Notes: generated by a model from the letters alone, not told the origin. Positions 1 through 8,710 are shown, numbered from the stretch's first letter. The stretch: 31,522 nucleotides of DNA from an uncultured Bacteroides sp. (GCA_905201685.1 CAJKOW010000017.1:1-31522), one strand, 5' to 3'. A program made the numbers and translations.

Positions 1-79
1 CTACTATTATAGTTTATAAAATAAAAAAGCGTCTAGTTAAATCAGGAAAAGACAATGTAATTATAGTTTGTTTTTTCTT

Positions 80-128
80 CAGTTAGGGAATTTTTTTCTT
101 TAACTGAGAAAGAATTTTTTCCTAACTG
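80..128. repeat. Long imperfect hairpin upstream of the clpB terminator
   Basis: CAGTTAGG at 80-87 is the reverse complement of CCTAACTG at 121-128. Inside it, TTCTTT (96-101) pairs with AAAGAA (109-114), so the stretch can fold as a two-part hairpin with a T-rich internal bulge. It lies beyond the clpB terminator and has no clear T-run of its own. It may belong to a gene outside the window. Confidence 0.4.
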
Positions 129-154
129 GGGAAAATAGCTTTGTATAAAGTCAT

Positions 155-198
155 AAAAAAAGCAGGTCTCCACAAATGATTTGTGAAGATCTGCTTTT
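155..198 (-). terminator. Intrinsic terminator of clpB
   Basis: An almost perfect inverted repeat: arms 158-176 and 180-198 around a TGA loop, with one mismatch and one G-T pair. On the minus strand the hairpin ends in a run of T (the A-run 155-160 on plus). It lies about 45 nt after the clpB stop codon. Confidence 0.85.
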
Positions 199-241
199 AT
201 GTGAAGGTTTGATCAGCTTTAGCTGAAACCTGTTTTAGGTT

Positions 242-2836
242 TTAGTTTCTGAACACAAGTCCGTCATTGGTTGCGTTGACATCTACCGTGATAGGACGGC
301 TCCGATCGACTTCCTGTGCCAATAACTTCTTCGAGAGGTCGTTGAGCAGGTAGTGTTGGATGGCACGTTTTACAGGACGTGCACCAAACTCGGGATCGTA
401 TCCGGCATTTGCCAGGAAGTTGATGGCAGCATCGGTAAGCTGCAGATCGACTCCATTGCCCTCGAGCATCTTCCGAACGCTATTGATTTGCAGCGTTACA
501 ATCTGTCTGATCTGAGGTTCGGTCAACGGCAGGAACATGATGGTTTCATCTATACGATTCAGGAATTCCGGACGTATCGATTTCTTCAGCATGTTCATTA
601 CCTCTTTCTTGGTTTCCTCAACAATCTGTTCCTTGTTGCTGCCGTTCATCTTCTCCATTTGGCTTTGGATGTACGAGCTACCCATGTTGGAGGTCATAAT
701 GATGATGGTGTTCTTAAAGTTCACTGTCCGTCCCTTGTTGTCAGTCAGACGTCCGTCATCGAGCACTTGCAGCAAGATGTTGAATACATCAGGATGTGCC
801 TTCTCGATTTCATCGAACAGTACAACCGAATAAGGTTTACGCCTTACGGCTTCGGTCAGCTGACCACCTTCATCGTATCCGACGTATCCGGGAGGCGCTC
901 CTACCAAACGGGAGACGCTATGCTTTTCCTGATACTCACTCATATCGATACGAGTCATCATTGTCTCATCATCGAACAAGAATTCGGCCAATGCCTTTGC
1001 CAATTCGGTCTTACCTACACCGGTCGTACCGAGGAAGAGGAACGAACCTATAGGCCGCTTTGGATCTTGCAATCCGGCACGACTACGACGTACGGCATCA
1101 GCAACAGCTTCGATTGCTTCATCCTGCCCGATGACACGTTTGTGAAGTTCTTCTTCCAGATGGAGGAGTTTTTCCTTCTCGCTTTGCAGCATTTTGCTTA
1201 CAGGTATTCCTGTCCACCGAGATACTACATCGGCAATGTCTTCGGCATCGACTTCTTCCTTGATCATGGCCTTGTCGCCTTGCATCTCGTGCAGTTTCTG
1301 CTGAGTCTCCTCTATTTCCTTATTTAGAGCTTGAAGTTTGCCGTAACGGATTTCGGCTACTTTTCCGTAATCTCCTTCCCGTTCGGCTTTCTCGGCTTCA
1401 AATTTCAGGTTCTCGATTTCGACCTTGTTTTGCTGAATCTTGTTGACCAGTGTTTTCTCGCTTTGCCATTTGGCTTTATACGAGCTCTCTTGTTCCTTGA
1501 GTTCGGCCAGCTCCTTACCGATTTGTTCCAGTTTGGGTTTGTCGTCCTCACGTTTGATGGCTTCACGTTCGATTTCGAGTTGCTTTATCTTACGTGAGAT
1601 TTCATCGAGTTCTTCAGGAACAGAATCTACTTCCATACGTAATTTGGCAGCAGCCTCATCCATCAAGTCGATGGCCTTATCCGGAAGAAAACGGTCGGTT
1701 ATGTATCGGTTACTCAATTCTACGGCAGCAATGATGGCATCGTCTTTGATTCGTACGTGGTGATGGTTTTCGTAACGTTCCTTCAAACCACGCAGGATGG
1801 AGATGGTACTCAACGTATCAGGTTCGTTGACCATGACAGTCTGGAATCGACGTTCCAATGCCTTATCCTTTTCGAAATATTTCTGATATTCGTCGAGGGT
1901 TGTGGCACCAATGCTCCGCAATTCTCCACGAGCCAATGCAGGCTTTAAGATGTTGGCGGCATCCATCGCACCTTCACTTTTTCCGGCACCTACCAACGTA
2001 TGGATTTCATCGATGAAAAGGATGATGTTGCCTTCCGACTGTTTTACCTCGTTGATGACGGCTTTCAGTCGTTCCTCAAATTCTCCTTTATATTTGGCAC
2101 CCGCTACCAATGCACCCATATCCAGTGAATACAACTGTTTGTTCTTCAGATTCTCAGGTACATCTCCGCGGAGGATACGTTGTGCAAGTCCTTCTACAAT
2201 GGCAGTCTTACCGGTACCCGGCTCACCAATCAAGATCGGGTTGTTTTTCGTACGTCGGCTCAGGATTTGCAGCACTCGTCTGATTTCCTCGTCACGGCCG
2301 ATAACCGGATCGAGTTTCCCGTTTCGGGCGGCTTCTATCAGATTGATGGCATACTTTTCCAACGACTGGTAGGTGTCTTCGCTCGATTGTGAAGTAACTT
2401 TAGAACCTTGGCGCAACTCGCTGATGGCTGTCAGCAGTTCTTTTTCCGTCATTCCTGCATCTTTCAGAATGCTGGATGCAGTGCTCTTAACGGTGAGCAA
2501 TGCCAGCAGAATAGGTTCCAACGAAACGAATTCATCATTCATTTCTTTGGAGTAGTCCATCGCCTTTTGCAATACTTCGTTGGCTTCACGGCTCAGGTAA
2601 GGTTCACCGCCCGATACTTTAGGCAACGACTCTATCTGTTTGTCAAGCACAAGCGCTATTTGTTGGGGGTTCATGCCCAACTTCTGGAAGATGAAGTTGG
2701 TGACGTTTTCGCCTACCTTCATCACTCCCTGCAGCAGGTGTACCGGTTCGATAGCCTGTTGTCCCCGGCGTTGTACCAGGTTGACGGCCTCTTGCACGGC
2801 TTCTTGCGCCTTGATGGTAAAGTTGTTAAAGTTCAT
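242..2836 (-). CDS. clpB: ATP-dependent chaperone ClpB
   Basis: This is the Hsp100 disaggregase, a cytosolic hexamer that pulls polypeptides out of aggregates together with DnaK/DnaJ/GrpE. The 864 residues match the usual ClpB length. In order they hold the Clp N-terminal repeat domain (about 1-145), the first AAA+ module with Walker A GEPGTGKT (204-211) and Walker B (LFIDEIHTL), a long charged coiled-coil middle domain (about 400-530), and the second AAA+ module with Walker A GTTGVGKT (near 600) followed by VVLFDEIEKAHPDVF. A middle domain and the absence of a ClpP-binding IGF loop point to ClpB rather than ClpA or ClpC. The start is fixed by a strong Shine-Dalgarno (AGGAG, at 2845-2849) seven or so bases upstream. 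It is a single-gene unit with its own terminator. No clear TAnnTTTG promoter was found upstream, but TGTCAT repeats lie at 2933-2960. Confidence 0.98.
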   Translation of the reverse strand: MNFNNFTIKAQEAVQEAVNLVQRRGQQAIEPVHLLQGVMKVGENVTNFIFQKLGMNPQQIALVLDKQIESLPKVSGGEPYLSREANEVLQKAMDYSKEMNDEFVSLEPILLALLTVKSTASSILKDAGMTEKELLTAISELRQGSKVTSQSSEDTYQSLEKYAINLIEAARNGKLDPVIGRDEEIRRVLQILSRRTKNNPILIGEPGTGKTAIVEGLAQRILRGDVPENLKNKQLYSLDMGALVAGAKYKGEFEERLKAVINEVKQSEGNIILFIDEIHTLVGAGKSEGAMDAANILKPALARGELRSIGATTLDEYQKYFEKDKALERRFQTVMVNEPDTLSTISILRGLKERYENHHHVRIKDDAIIAAVELSNRYITDRFLPDKAIDLMDEAAAKLRMEVDSVPEELDEISRKIKQLEIEREAIKREDDKPKLEQIGKELAELKEQESSYKAKWQSEKTLVNKIQQNKVEIENLKFEAEKAEREGDYGKVAEIRYGKLQALNKEIEETQQKLHEMQGDKAMIKEEVDAEDIADVVSRWTGIPVSKMLQSEKEKLLHLEEELHKRVIGQDEAIEAVADAVRRSRAGLQDPKRPIGSFLFLGTTGVGKTELAKALAEFLFDDETMMTRIDMSEYQEKHSVSRLVGAPPGYVGYDEGGQLTEAVRRKPYSVVLFDEIEKAHPDVFNILLQVLDDGRLTDNKGRTVNFKNTIIIMTSNMGSSYIQSQMEKMNGSNKEQIVEETKKEVMNMLKKSIRPEFLNRIDETIMFLPLTEPQIRQIVTLQINSVRKMLEGNGVDLQLTDAAINFLANAGYDPEFGARPVKRAIQHYLLNDLSKKLLAQEVDRSRPITVDVNATNDGLVFRN

Positions 2837-2924
2837 ATAATTATCTCCTTTCTTTTTCTTTGTTATTGTTTTAACGCCTAAGGATAAGCAAAAGTTCTGC
2901 CAATGTCCGATTTTTGACGTTTTG

Positions 2925-2960
2925 TCATTATTTATCTTCTTTTTAGTGTCATATTGTCAT
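2925..2960. promoter_or_regulatory. TGTCAT repeats upstream of clpB
   Basis: TGTCAT occurs three times in 28 bases (2933, 2947, 2955), and the first copy is part of an inverted repeat TGAC-N5-GTCA (2925-2937). The cluster lies about 90-125 nt upstream of the clpB start. It could be a binding site for a stress regulator; that role is inferred only from position and repetition. Confidence 0.25.
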
Positions 2961-3100
2961 TTATGCTGCATTGTCGTCGCATCGTTCTTGATATAAAGCA
3001 ATAGCATGGTTGGATGGTTGGCTGGAACGGAGTAGCAGTGGGTGGTGAAGGATTGGGGATATTCGGGCTAAAGAATGCTGTGTGAATCGATGATATTATT

Positions 3101-3108
3101 TATATTTG
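3101..3108 (+). promoter_or_regulatory. Bacteroidetes -7 promoter element
   Basis: TATATTTG matches the TAnnTTTG consensus exactly and lies 16 nt before the ATG at 3125, implying a leader of only about 10-13 nt. The -33 element is weak (a TGTG around 3080). Confidence 0.6.
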
Positions 3109-3124
3109 TAGCGAATTTTAAAGC

Positions 3125-3748
3125 ATGGACGTAAAAGACGGAATGATGAAGAATAATAATAAGGTGAAATTCTCGGAGAACGTTATTTTGTTGGATGCGG
3201 CTTTCTTGAATGAGGTGGTTGCAGGAGTCCGGACATGGATGGAGAGTGAGTTGGATCGGGCATTGCCGCTTCTTGATTTGCCGGGTTGGCTGAATTTACT
3301 GGCGTTGGATGCCGGTATTCGGACAGACGGGAACGACATTCAGGTTATCTTGGTGCATGATGAGGCAAACAGGCAACTGAAGTGCTGTGAACCTTCCGAC
3401 TTGTCGGCTTTGGAGGGCATGGCTTGCCGGATTCCCATAGGGGAGCTTTCTTTTTCATGTGTCAATCCGGCTGGCATTACCGATTGTGGCGATTTGTTTG
3501 TCGATCTGATGTCATTGGCCCTTGATTCGGCCGAGGTAAAACATTTGGCATTGGTCCCTTATATGCGTGCCTACGGTGATCGTGTAGATGAGCTGCTTCG
3601 TAAGTATTTTGATGAGAAAGAGGAGGGGGAGAACCTTCAGGTGATACTGTTTACATTGGGACAACCTGCTGCTCCCGTAAATTATACGTGGGATTTTGTA
3701 TCTTTCTCTTTAGCAGGAGCGCTGGGCATCAAACCGGAGGAATTGTAA
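3125..3748 (+). CDS. Conserved hypothetical protein, Bacteroides type (possibly DUF6621)
   Basis: A 207-residue soluble protein without signal peptide or membrane segment. It is acidic and mixed alpha/beta in appearance, with no motif I can tie to a catalytic function. It resembles the uncharacterised Bacteroides family annotated as DUF6621, but I recall that family only loosely. Its stop codon is 1 nt before the ATG of the LysR-type gene, so the two are almost surely cotranscribed from the promoter at 3101-3108. An alternative start at codon 7 or 8 (3143/3146) is possible. The stable pairing with a regulator suggests a link to whatever that regulator senses, which cannot be named from sequence. 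Confidence 0.85.
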   Translation: MDVKDGMMKNNNKVKFSENVILLDAAFLNEVVAGVRTWMESELDRALPLLDLPGWLNLLALDAGIRTDGNDIQVILVHDEANRQLKCCEPSDLSALEGMACRIPIGELSFSCVNPAGITDCGDLFVDLMSLALDSAEVKHLALVPYMRAYGDRVDELLRKYFDEKEEGENLQVILFTLGQPAAPVNYTWDFVSFSLAGALGIKPEEL

Positions 3749-3749
3749 G

Positions 3750-4635
3750 ATGAGTGACTTTCGCTTAAAGGTCTTCCAATCGGTAGCCAATAATTTGAGC
3801 TTCACCAAGGCTTCCCAGGAATTGTTTGTCAGTCAGCCGGCCAATTACCAAGCACATTCAGGAACTGGAGACGGCTTACCAGACCCGTCTGTTCGATCGG
3901 CAGGGGAATAAGATTTCCCTTACGGAATCGGGACGGTTGCTGCTGAAGCATTGTGAGCGGATTTTGGATGAATATAAACGCTTGGAATACGAAATGCACC
4001 TGTTGCATAATGAATATCGTGGTGAACTTCGTTTAGGAGCCAGCAGTACGATTGCCCAGTATGTGCTGCCGCCGTTGTTAGCCAGTTTTATTGCCAAATT
4101 TCCTCAAATCGGTCTGTCGTTGTTGAGTGGTAATTCGCGTGAAGTAGAAACAGCTTTGCAGGAACATCGTATCGATTTGGGACTGGTCGAAGGAGTGTTT
4201 CGTTTACCCAATCTGAAATACACTCCTTTTCTTGAGGACGAACTTGTAGCAGTTGTCCATTCTCGTAACCGTCTGTCTTTGCCCGATGAGATAACCCCGC
4301 AGGATTTGCTGAATATTCCGCTTGTGCTTCGCGAGCGAGGGTCGGGAACATTGGATGTGATAGAGAGGGCATTGCTGCAGCACGACATTAAACTTTCGTC
4401 TTTACAGGTATTAATGTATTTAGGCAGCACGGAGAGCATTAAGCTGTTTCTTGAAAATTCCGATTGCATGGGCATTGTTTCAATTCGTTCCATCAGTAAG
4501 GAGTTGGCGGCCGGCATCTTCCGTGTGATAGAGATCAAGGATATGCCCATGATGCGTGCGCTTAATTTTGTCAGTTTACAGGGGCAGGAAGAAGGATTGT
4601 CGCAAGTGTTCATGCAGTTTGCAGAACACTGCTGA
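3750..4635 (+). pseudogene. LysR-family transcriptional regulator with a 1-nt frameshift in the HTH
   Basis: From the ATG at 3750 the frame gives a typical LysR N-terminus (FRLKVFQSVANNLSFTKAS, then LFVSQPA). It goes out of frame at the AA pair 3843-3844. Removing one A restores PAITKHIQELE and joins the reading frame that runs to 4635. The corrected product has 294 residues: a winged HTH (1-60), a linker helix and a full LysR substrate-binding domain with STIAQYVLPP and the RERGSGT segment. That is normal LysR length. As it stands, only a TTG at 3826 could start the downstream frame, and that product lacks most of the first HTH helices. It is either a recent pseudogene or a single-base sequencing error. 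The gene is operonic with the upstream hypothetical gene and converges on the DUF4080 gene with 4 nt between stops. Confidence 0.8.
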
Positions 4636-4639
4636 TTTT

Positions 4640-6277
4640 TCAGTTACGTGCCCTGAAAACCGGTTTACTCATCTGTATTTCCGATTCAAATCCGAACCAA
4701 TGCCCGTGTTCCATAGTTCCGTCATCGGGCAGAAAACAAAGACGGAGGGTTGGTTTGTATTGTCCGTAAATTACTGTCCAGTCTTTGGGTGGTATTTGTT
4801 TTTTGGTCCGAACTTTCTCAGCAGGCAACTTTTTCAGCGACATACCTGCTTCAATCCATGCAATGCTGGCATCTGTCAGATAATCGGGATGATTGGCCTT
4901 GCAATATTCGTAGAGTATCAGGCCTCTCTTTTCTAAGCTCATGGGCTGGTCGATGAAGTTGTTGTCTGTGAGATATGCCAGAAAATTATTCAGGAAGTAT
5001 CGGTCGGTCAATATCAGTTTTCTGGTCAGTGACTGCCAGGCAGGTACATTATAGAAGCCATCCAGCAATCGGGAAAGCCGACGGGCTGTCTGCAATTCAC
5101 TGTTGCTTATTTCGTTTGTTTGCAGCACCTCGTAGGGAGGATACGTCGAGTAGCAGATGCCCAATTCGTCGGCACGTCTTCTCATTTCTGTTCCCGGCAA
5201 CAGTTTCAAGGATTCCAACTGAATTTCACCGGCACGATAATCGGCCAATGTACGGATATCGTCGAATATTTCTGCCAGGTGGTATAAAGGCAAGCCTGCG
5301 ATGAGGTCGGCATGCGTCTCCATGTTGGGGAGTGAGCATAAGAATTTCAATCCTTCGAGTGCATCCTCCAGTTTCCCCATTCTTCTGCTCCTTTCCAGAA
5401 CAGAGGCGTGCAGGCTTTGGATGCCGGTTTCAAGGTGCAATAGTCCCTCAGGCAGTTGTTTCAGTTCTTCTTTCAATTCTTCGGAGAGCAGTGCCGGATG
5501 AATTTCAAGATGGAAACGTATGTCTGGAGAGAATTCCAGAAAGAGTTGCAATAATTCTTTCGCCCGGCGTGTATTGTAGTTAAAGGTGCGGTCGAGGACC
5601 CGGACGTTGCGGATGCCATGCTGATGAATAAGTTGTAACCGTTGCCGGATCTGTTCGATGGGAAGAGTACGTACAGGCTTTTCACCTCCGCTGACGCAAA
5701 ATGCGCAGGTGTTGAAGCACCCCCGGGTTGTCTCCAATTGTACGAACGGCTTGTCCCAGTTGAAAAAGCGGCTTCTTTCGGGCGGAACGAGTGAAGGGAA
5801 ATAATGTACGCGTGCTATCCCGTTGTCCTGATAATGTTGTTGATTGTCCAGGTAGCAAAGGCCGGGTATTTGTGACCATTGTTCGGGCCGGTCCCAGCAA
5901 GACAGCCATTGGGGAAAAGCCTCTTCACCCTCTCCTCTGAATACGCAATCGACAAATGTATGGTTGCGAAGATAGACTTCGTTGTCGCCCAAGAATTCCG
6001 GACCGCCCAATATCAGCAGGCTATCGGGTAGGAGAGATTTCAGTCGGGCACAGATGTGCAAAAGCTGTTCGTGATTGAAGAGCCAGGCAGTGGCAGCTAA
6101 AATATCCGGTCGGCAGCGATAGATTTTATCGACTATCATGCCGATGTTTTCGTTGATAGTAGCTGATACAGCTTCCCATTCGATGCCGTTGTCCGGTGCC
6201 ATTTGTGCGTGAAGTGCCGGAAGGGCCAATGAAGAATGCGCATACGAACTGTTCAGGTCAATCCAGAGTATTTTCAT
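4640..6277 (-). CDS. B12-binding-type radical SAM protein with DUF4080 domain
   Basis: A 545-residue cytosolic protein. The N-terminal about 150 residues form a cobalamin-binding-like Rossmann domain (ILGGPEFLG, FRGEGEEAF). A radical SAM core follows with the cluster motif CFNTCAFC (C187, C191, C194) inside LETTRGCFNTCAFCVSGG, then the C-terminal DUF4080 region. Radical SAM enzymes use a 4Fe-4S cluster to cleave S-adenosylmethionine; the substrate of this family is not established. The frame stays open upstream through tRNA-His, but the ATG at 6277 (MKILWIDLNSSYAHS) is the sensible start because the longer version would translate a tRNA and its terminator. A small hairpin GCCGG/CCGGC (6294-6310) lies 16 nt before this ATG. 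No clear promoter is visible between the tRNA terminator and the gene. Confidence 0.92.
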   Translation of the reverse strand: MKILWIDLNSSYAHSSLALPALHAQMAPDNGIEWEAVSATINENIGMIVDKIYRCRPDILAATAWLFNHEQLLHICARLKSLLPDSLLILGGPEFLGDNEVYLRNHTFVDCVFRGEGEEAFPQWLSCWDRPEQWSQIPGLCYLDNQQHYQDNGIARVHYFPSLVPPERSRFFNWDKPFVQLETTRGCFNTCAFCVSGGEKPVRTLPIEQIRQRLQLIHQHGIRNVRVLDRTFNYNTRRAKELLQLFLEFSPDIRFHLEIHPALLSEELKEELKQLPEGLLHLETGIQSLHASVLERSRRMGKLEDALEGLKFLCSLPNMETHADLIAGLPLYHLAEIFDDIRTLADYRAGEIQLESLKLLPGTEMRRRADELGICYSTYPPYEVLQTNEISNSELQTARRLSRLLDGFYNVPAWQSLTRKLILTDRYFLNNFLAYLTDNNFIDQPMSLEKRGLILYEYCKANHPDYLTDASIAWIEAGMSLKKLPAEKVRTKKQIPPKDWTVIYGQYKPTLRLCFLPDDGTMEHGHWFGFESEIQMSKPVFRARN

Positions 6278-6340
6278 ATCAATAGCTGTGTATGCCGGTA
6301 CATGTCCGGCTGTTGTTTGAAAATTGAAGGATGGAATAAT

Positions 6341-6377
6341 AAAAAAGAGGAAAATCATTGCTGAATTTCCTCTTTTT
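6341..6377 (-). terminator. Intrinsic terminator after tRNA-His
   Basis: The minus strand carries AAAAAGAGGAAA, a short loop, then TTTCCTCTTTTTT directly after the tRNA 3' end. It should end the tRNA transcript and separate it from the radical SAM gene. Confidence 0.8.
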
Positions 6378-6380
6378 CGG

Positions 6381-6455
6381 GGTGGCAGATGGGACTCGAA
6401 CCCACGACATTCAGAACCACAATCTGACGCTCTAACCAACTGAACTACAGCCACC
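6381..6455 (-). tRNA. tRNA-His (anticodon GTG)
   Basis: The minus strand folds as a complete cloverleaf with the extra G-1 opposite C73 that marks histidine tRNAs. The anticodon stem TCAGA/TCTGA encloses the loop TTGTGGT, with anticodon GTG at plus 6418-6420. The T-arm is GTGGG-TTCGAGT-CCCAT. Acceptor position 6:67 is a T-T mismatch. The genome continues with CCG rather than CCA after C73, so the CCA end must be added by nucleotidyltransferase. tRNA-His is one of the tRNAs carrying queuosine at position 34, which links it to the que genes at 21.8-23.7 kb. Confidence 0.97.
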
Positions 6456-6482
6456 ATGTTAGTGCATTTCTTAAATGCGGTG

Positions 6483-6513
6483 CAAAGATATGGATTATCT
6501 TTAAATCTGCAAA
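6483..6513 (-). promoter_or_regulatory. Promoter of tRNA-His
   Basis: On the minus strand TTTG (6513-6510) is followed after exactly 19 nt by TATCTTTG (6490-6483), a textbook Bacteroidetes -33/-7 promoter. The tRNA 5' end is 28 nt downstream. Confidence 0.85.
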
Positions 6514-6544
6514 GGAATAAGCGAAAAAAAACTTGTATTTGCTG

Positions 6545-7693
6545 TTATTTTTTGTGTTCGTCGATGCCTATATTGTGTTGCCGGAGCAGCTTTCGGGTGC
6601 TATTGGTAAAGATACTCAGGCGATTGCGTGCATCTTGCGGCAACGAATCGGTTGGAAGCCCAATGGGGTAGAGGACGAAGTTTTTCCTGCCACTGTATCT
6701 GGGCGGAAGGGTCCACACTAAGTTATAGCTACAGTTGGCTACCCTGCAGCAGGGGTAAGGATGAAGTAAGGGCTTATACGACTTCCCGGAAGTAGCTTCG
6801 AAGAACGGGGGAGGAATGACTTGGCATTTCAAAGGATATTTTTCAAGTTCCAGCGTAAAGACAAGCCCCCCGTCGGTGTTGGGAGCGCTCATGTTCGAGA
6901 TGAAGTTCCCGAGTGAATACACAATGACATGTTGTTGCAGGCCTTCGGTACGTAACTCCATGGGCTGTATGACATGCGGGTGCGAACCGATGATGTGGGT
7001 AACTCCCTGTTGCAGCAGCCAGTCGGCAAGCGCACGTTGTTCGTCGTTGGGCAGACGTTGGTATTCCTGCCCCCAGTGCATGCAGGCGATGATGGCATCA
7101 GGGCGATACGATTTGGCAAGCAGGATGTCGTTCCGCATGATGGTTTTGTCGATGCGGTTGACGATGTTGGGTGGAGTGGTCGGAATGCCGTTTGTGCCAT
7201 AGGTGTAATTAAGGAAGGCGATGCGGAATCCTTTCTTCTCGATGATCAGTGGATAATTGGACCGGCGTTCCACGCTGTCCCGATAGGTTCCTGCATGGGG
7301 CATGTCCAATGAGTCGAGCATGAGCAGAGTACGCTCCAGTCCGTGCCTTCTTCGGTCCAGACAGTGGTTGTTGGCCGTCAGCAGGATGTCGAATCCTGCC
7401 TCCTTGATGGCACTTAGGTATTCGTCGGGAGCACTGAATGCCGGATAGCCTTTGTAGGGGCGTCCGCCTAACGTGACTTCCAGGTTTCCAATGGCTATGT
7501 CGGCCTGTGCTATCTGTTCTTTGACCAAGGCAAAGCAGGAAGAGTAGTCATAGGTACCTTCCGGAGTACGGGCGGCATCGATTTGTGCCTGATGTTGCAT
7601 CAGGTCGCCAACGAACAACAGCGTAATCCTTTCCTGGGCGGAAAGAATTACGCTGTGTAGTAGCATTGCAAGTGCTGCAAGCCAGGTCTTCAT
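6545..7693 (-). CDS. CapA family protein (metallophosphatase-like, exported)
   Basis: A 382-residue protein with an N-terminal signal peptide (about 1-20, ending SAQ), so it is exported to the periplasm or envelope. The CapA/PgsA fold is shown by LLFVGDLMQH near the N-terminus, then GNLEVTLGG, LTANNHCLDR, HWGQEY and GSHPHVIQPME, ending with YSLGNFIS. These are the metal-binding and conserved motifs of the calcineurin-like family first described for poly-gamma-glutamate capsule synthesis. No other capsule gene is near, so a polyglutamate role is doubtful. The last 100 or so residues are less conserved. The start lies 10 nt after the folD stop with AAGG just before the ATG, so the two genes are likely one operon driven from upstream of folD. 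Confidence 0.9.
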   Translation of the reverse strand: MKTWLAALAMLLHSVILSAQERITLLFVGDLMQHQAQIDAARTPEGTYDYSSCFALVKEQIAQADIAIGNLEVTLGGRPYKGYPAFSAPDEYLSAIKEAGFDILLTANNHCLDRRRHGLERTLLMLDSLDMPHAGTYRDSVERRSNYPLIIEKKGFRIAFLNYTYGTNGIPTTPPNIVNRIDKTIMRNDILLAKSYRPDAIIACMHWGQEYQRLPNDEQRALADWLLQQGVTHIIGSHPHVIQPMELRTEGLQQHVIVYSLGNFISNMSAPNTDGGLVFTLELEKYPLKCQVIPPPFFEATSGKSYKPLLHPYPCCRVANCSYNLVWTLPPRYSGRKNFVLYPIGLPTDSLPQDARNRLSIFTNSTRKLLRQHNIGIDEHKK

Positions 7694-7703
7694 AACCTTG
7701 CTG

Positions 7704-8585
7704 TTATTGGTAAATAGCCTTTTTACCGGCCAACAGGGTATTCTTCATCAGCGAGACGATTGTCATCGGTCCCACACCGCCCGGTACGGGAGTGATGAAC
7801 GAGCATTTGGGAGCCACCTCATCGAATTTGACGTCGCCTGTCAGTTTGAATCCTGATTTCTTGCTGGCATCGGGAACGCGTGTCGTACCTACATCGATGA
7901 TGACGGCACCTTCTTTCACCATGTCTGCCTTGACGAAGTTGGGTTGTCCCATGGCAGCGATAATGATGTCGGCTTCTTGGCATTCCTTTACCAAGTCCTT
8001 GCTGTGGCTGTGGCAGACGGTAACGGTTGCGTCACCCGGGTATGTCTTTTGCATCATGAGCGAAGCCATCGGTTTTCCGACGATGTTGCTGCGACCCAGT
8101 ACAACACACTTCTTTCCCGAGGTTTCGATATTGTATCTCTTCAGAAGTTCCAGGATGCCGTTGGGGGTAGCCGATACGTAGCAAGGCAATCCGATGGACA
8201 TGCGTCCTACGTTGATGGGGTGGAAGCCGTCCACATCTTTCCGGTAGTCGATGGTCTCGATCACCTTTTGTTCGGAGATGTGTTTGGGTAAGGGAAGCTG
8301 CACGATGAATCCATCCACATCGTCGTCTTCATTCAGTTCGCGTACCTTGGCCAGCAGTTCTTCTTCCGTGACGTCGGTTTCGTAGCGGATCAGGGTCGAT
8401 TTGAATCCGCATACTTCGCATGCTTTCACTTTGTTGGCAACGTAGGTTTCGCTTCCGCCGTCATGGCCTACAAGGATGGCAGCCAGATGGGGGCGTTTGC
8501 CTCCACGGGCCACAATGTCTGCTACTTCGGCAGCTATTTCTTTCTTTACCTGTTCTGAAATTGCTTTTCCGTCGATTAATGTCAT
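7704..8585 (-). CDS. folD: Bifunctional methylenetetrahydrofolate dehydrogenase/methenyltetrahydrofolate cyclohydrolase
   Basis: FolD interconverts 5,10-methylene-THF, 5,10-methenyl-THF and 10-formyl-THF with NADP(H) in the cytosol, feeding purine and formyl-Met-tRNA synthesis. The 293 residues match the family. Visible motifs are SETYVANKVKACEVCG with the catalytic Lys region (about 50-65), VDGFIVQLPLPKHI, the folate-site segment KDVDGFHPINVGR, the Rossmann loop VVLGRSNIVGKPMA and the C-terminal TPVPGGVGPMTIVSLMKNT. It is first in a likely folD-capA pair, with a -7 promoter element at 8641-8648. Confidence 0.98.
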   Translation of the reverse strand: MTLIDGKAISEQVKKEIAAEVADIVARGGKRPHLAAILVGHDGGSETYVANKVKACEVCGFKSTLIRYETDVTEEELLAKVRELNEDDDVDGFIVQLPLPKHISEQKVIETIDYRKDVDGFHPINVGRMSIGLPCYVSATPNGILELLKRYNIETSGKKCVVLGRSNIVGKPMASLMMQKTYPGDATVTVCHSHSKDLVKECQEADIIIAAMGQPNFVKADMVKEGAVIIDVGTTRVPDASKKSGFKLTGDVKFDEVAPKCSFITPVPGGVGPMTIVSLMKNTLLAGKKAIYQ

Positions 8586-8640
8586 AGTGTCTTTTATTTT
8601 ATTATTGTCTGATGATGTTTATGCAGAATTGTTTTCTGCT

Positions 8641-8648
8641 CAAAGGTA
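8641..8648 (-). promoter_or_regulatory. -7 promoter element of folD
   Basis: The minus strand reads TACCTTTG, an exact TAnnTTTG match, about 56 nt before the folD ATG. No convincing -33 TTTG is seen at the right distance. Confidence 0.5.
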
Positions 8649-8674
8649 ACGCTAAATCTCCATATGCCATAATA

Positions 8675-8710
8675 AAAGAGGGAGAAAATTCTGTGATTTT
8701 CTCCCTCTTT
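8675..8710 (-). terminator. Intrinsic terminator of ffh
   Basis: Perfect 15-bp inverted repeat (AAAGAGGGAGAAAAT and its complement) with a 6-nt loop, ending in TTTTATT on the minus strand. It lies 28 nt after the ffh stop codon. Confidence 0.88.

Noticed and set aside
6278..6457. N-terminal extension of the radical SAM protein to 605 residues
   Set aside because: The extra 60 codons translate tRNA-His and its terminator; the internal ATG at 6277 begins the conserved protein.
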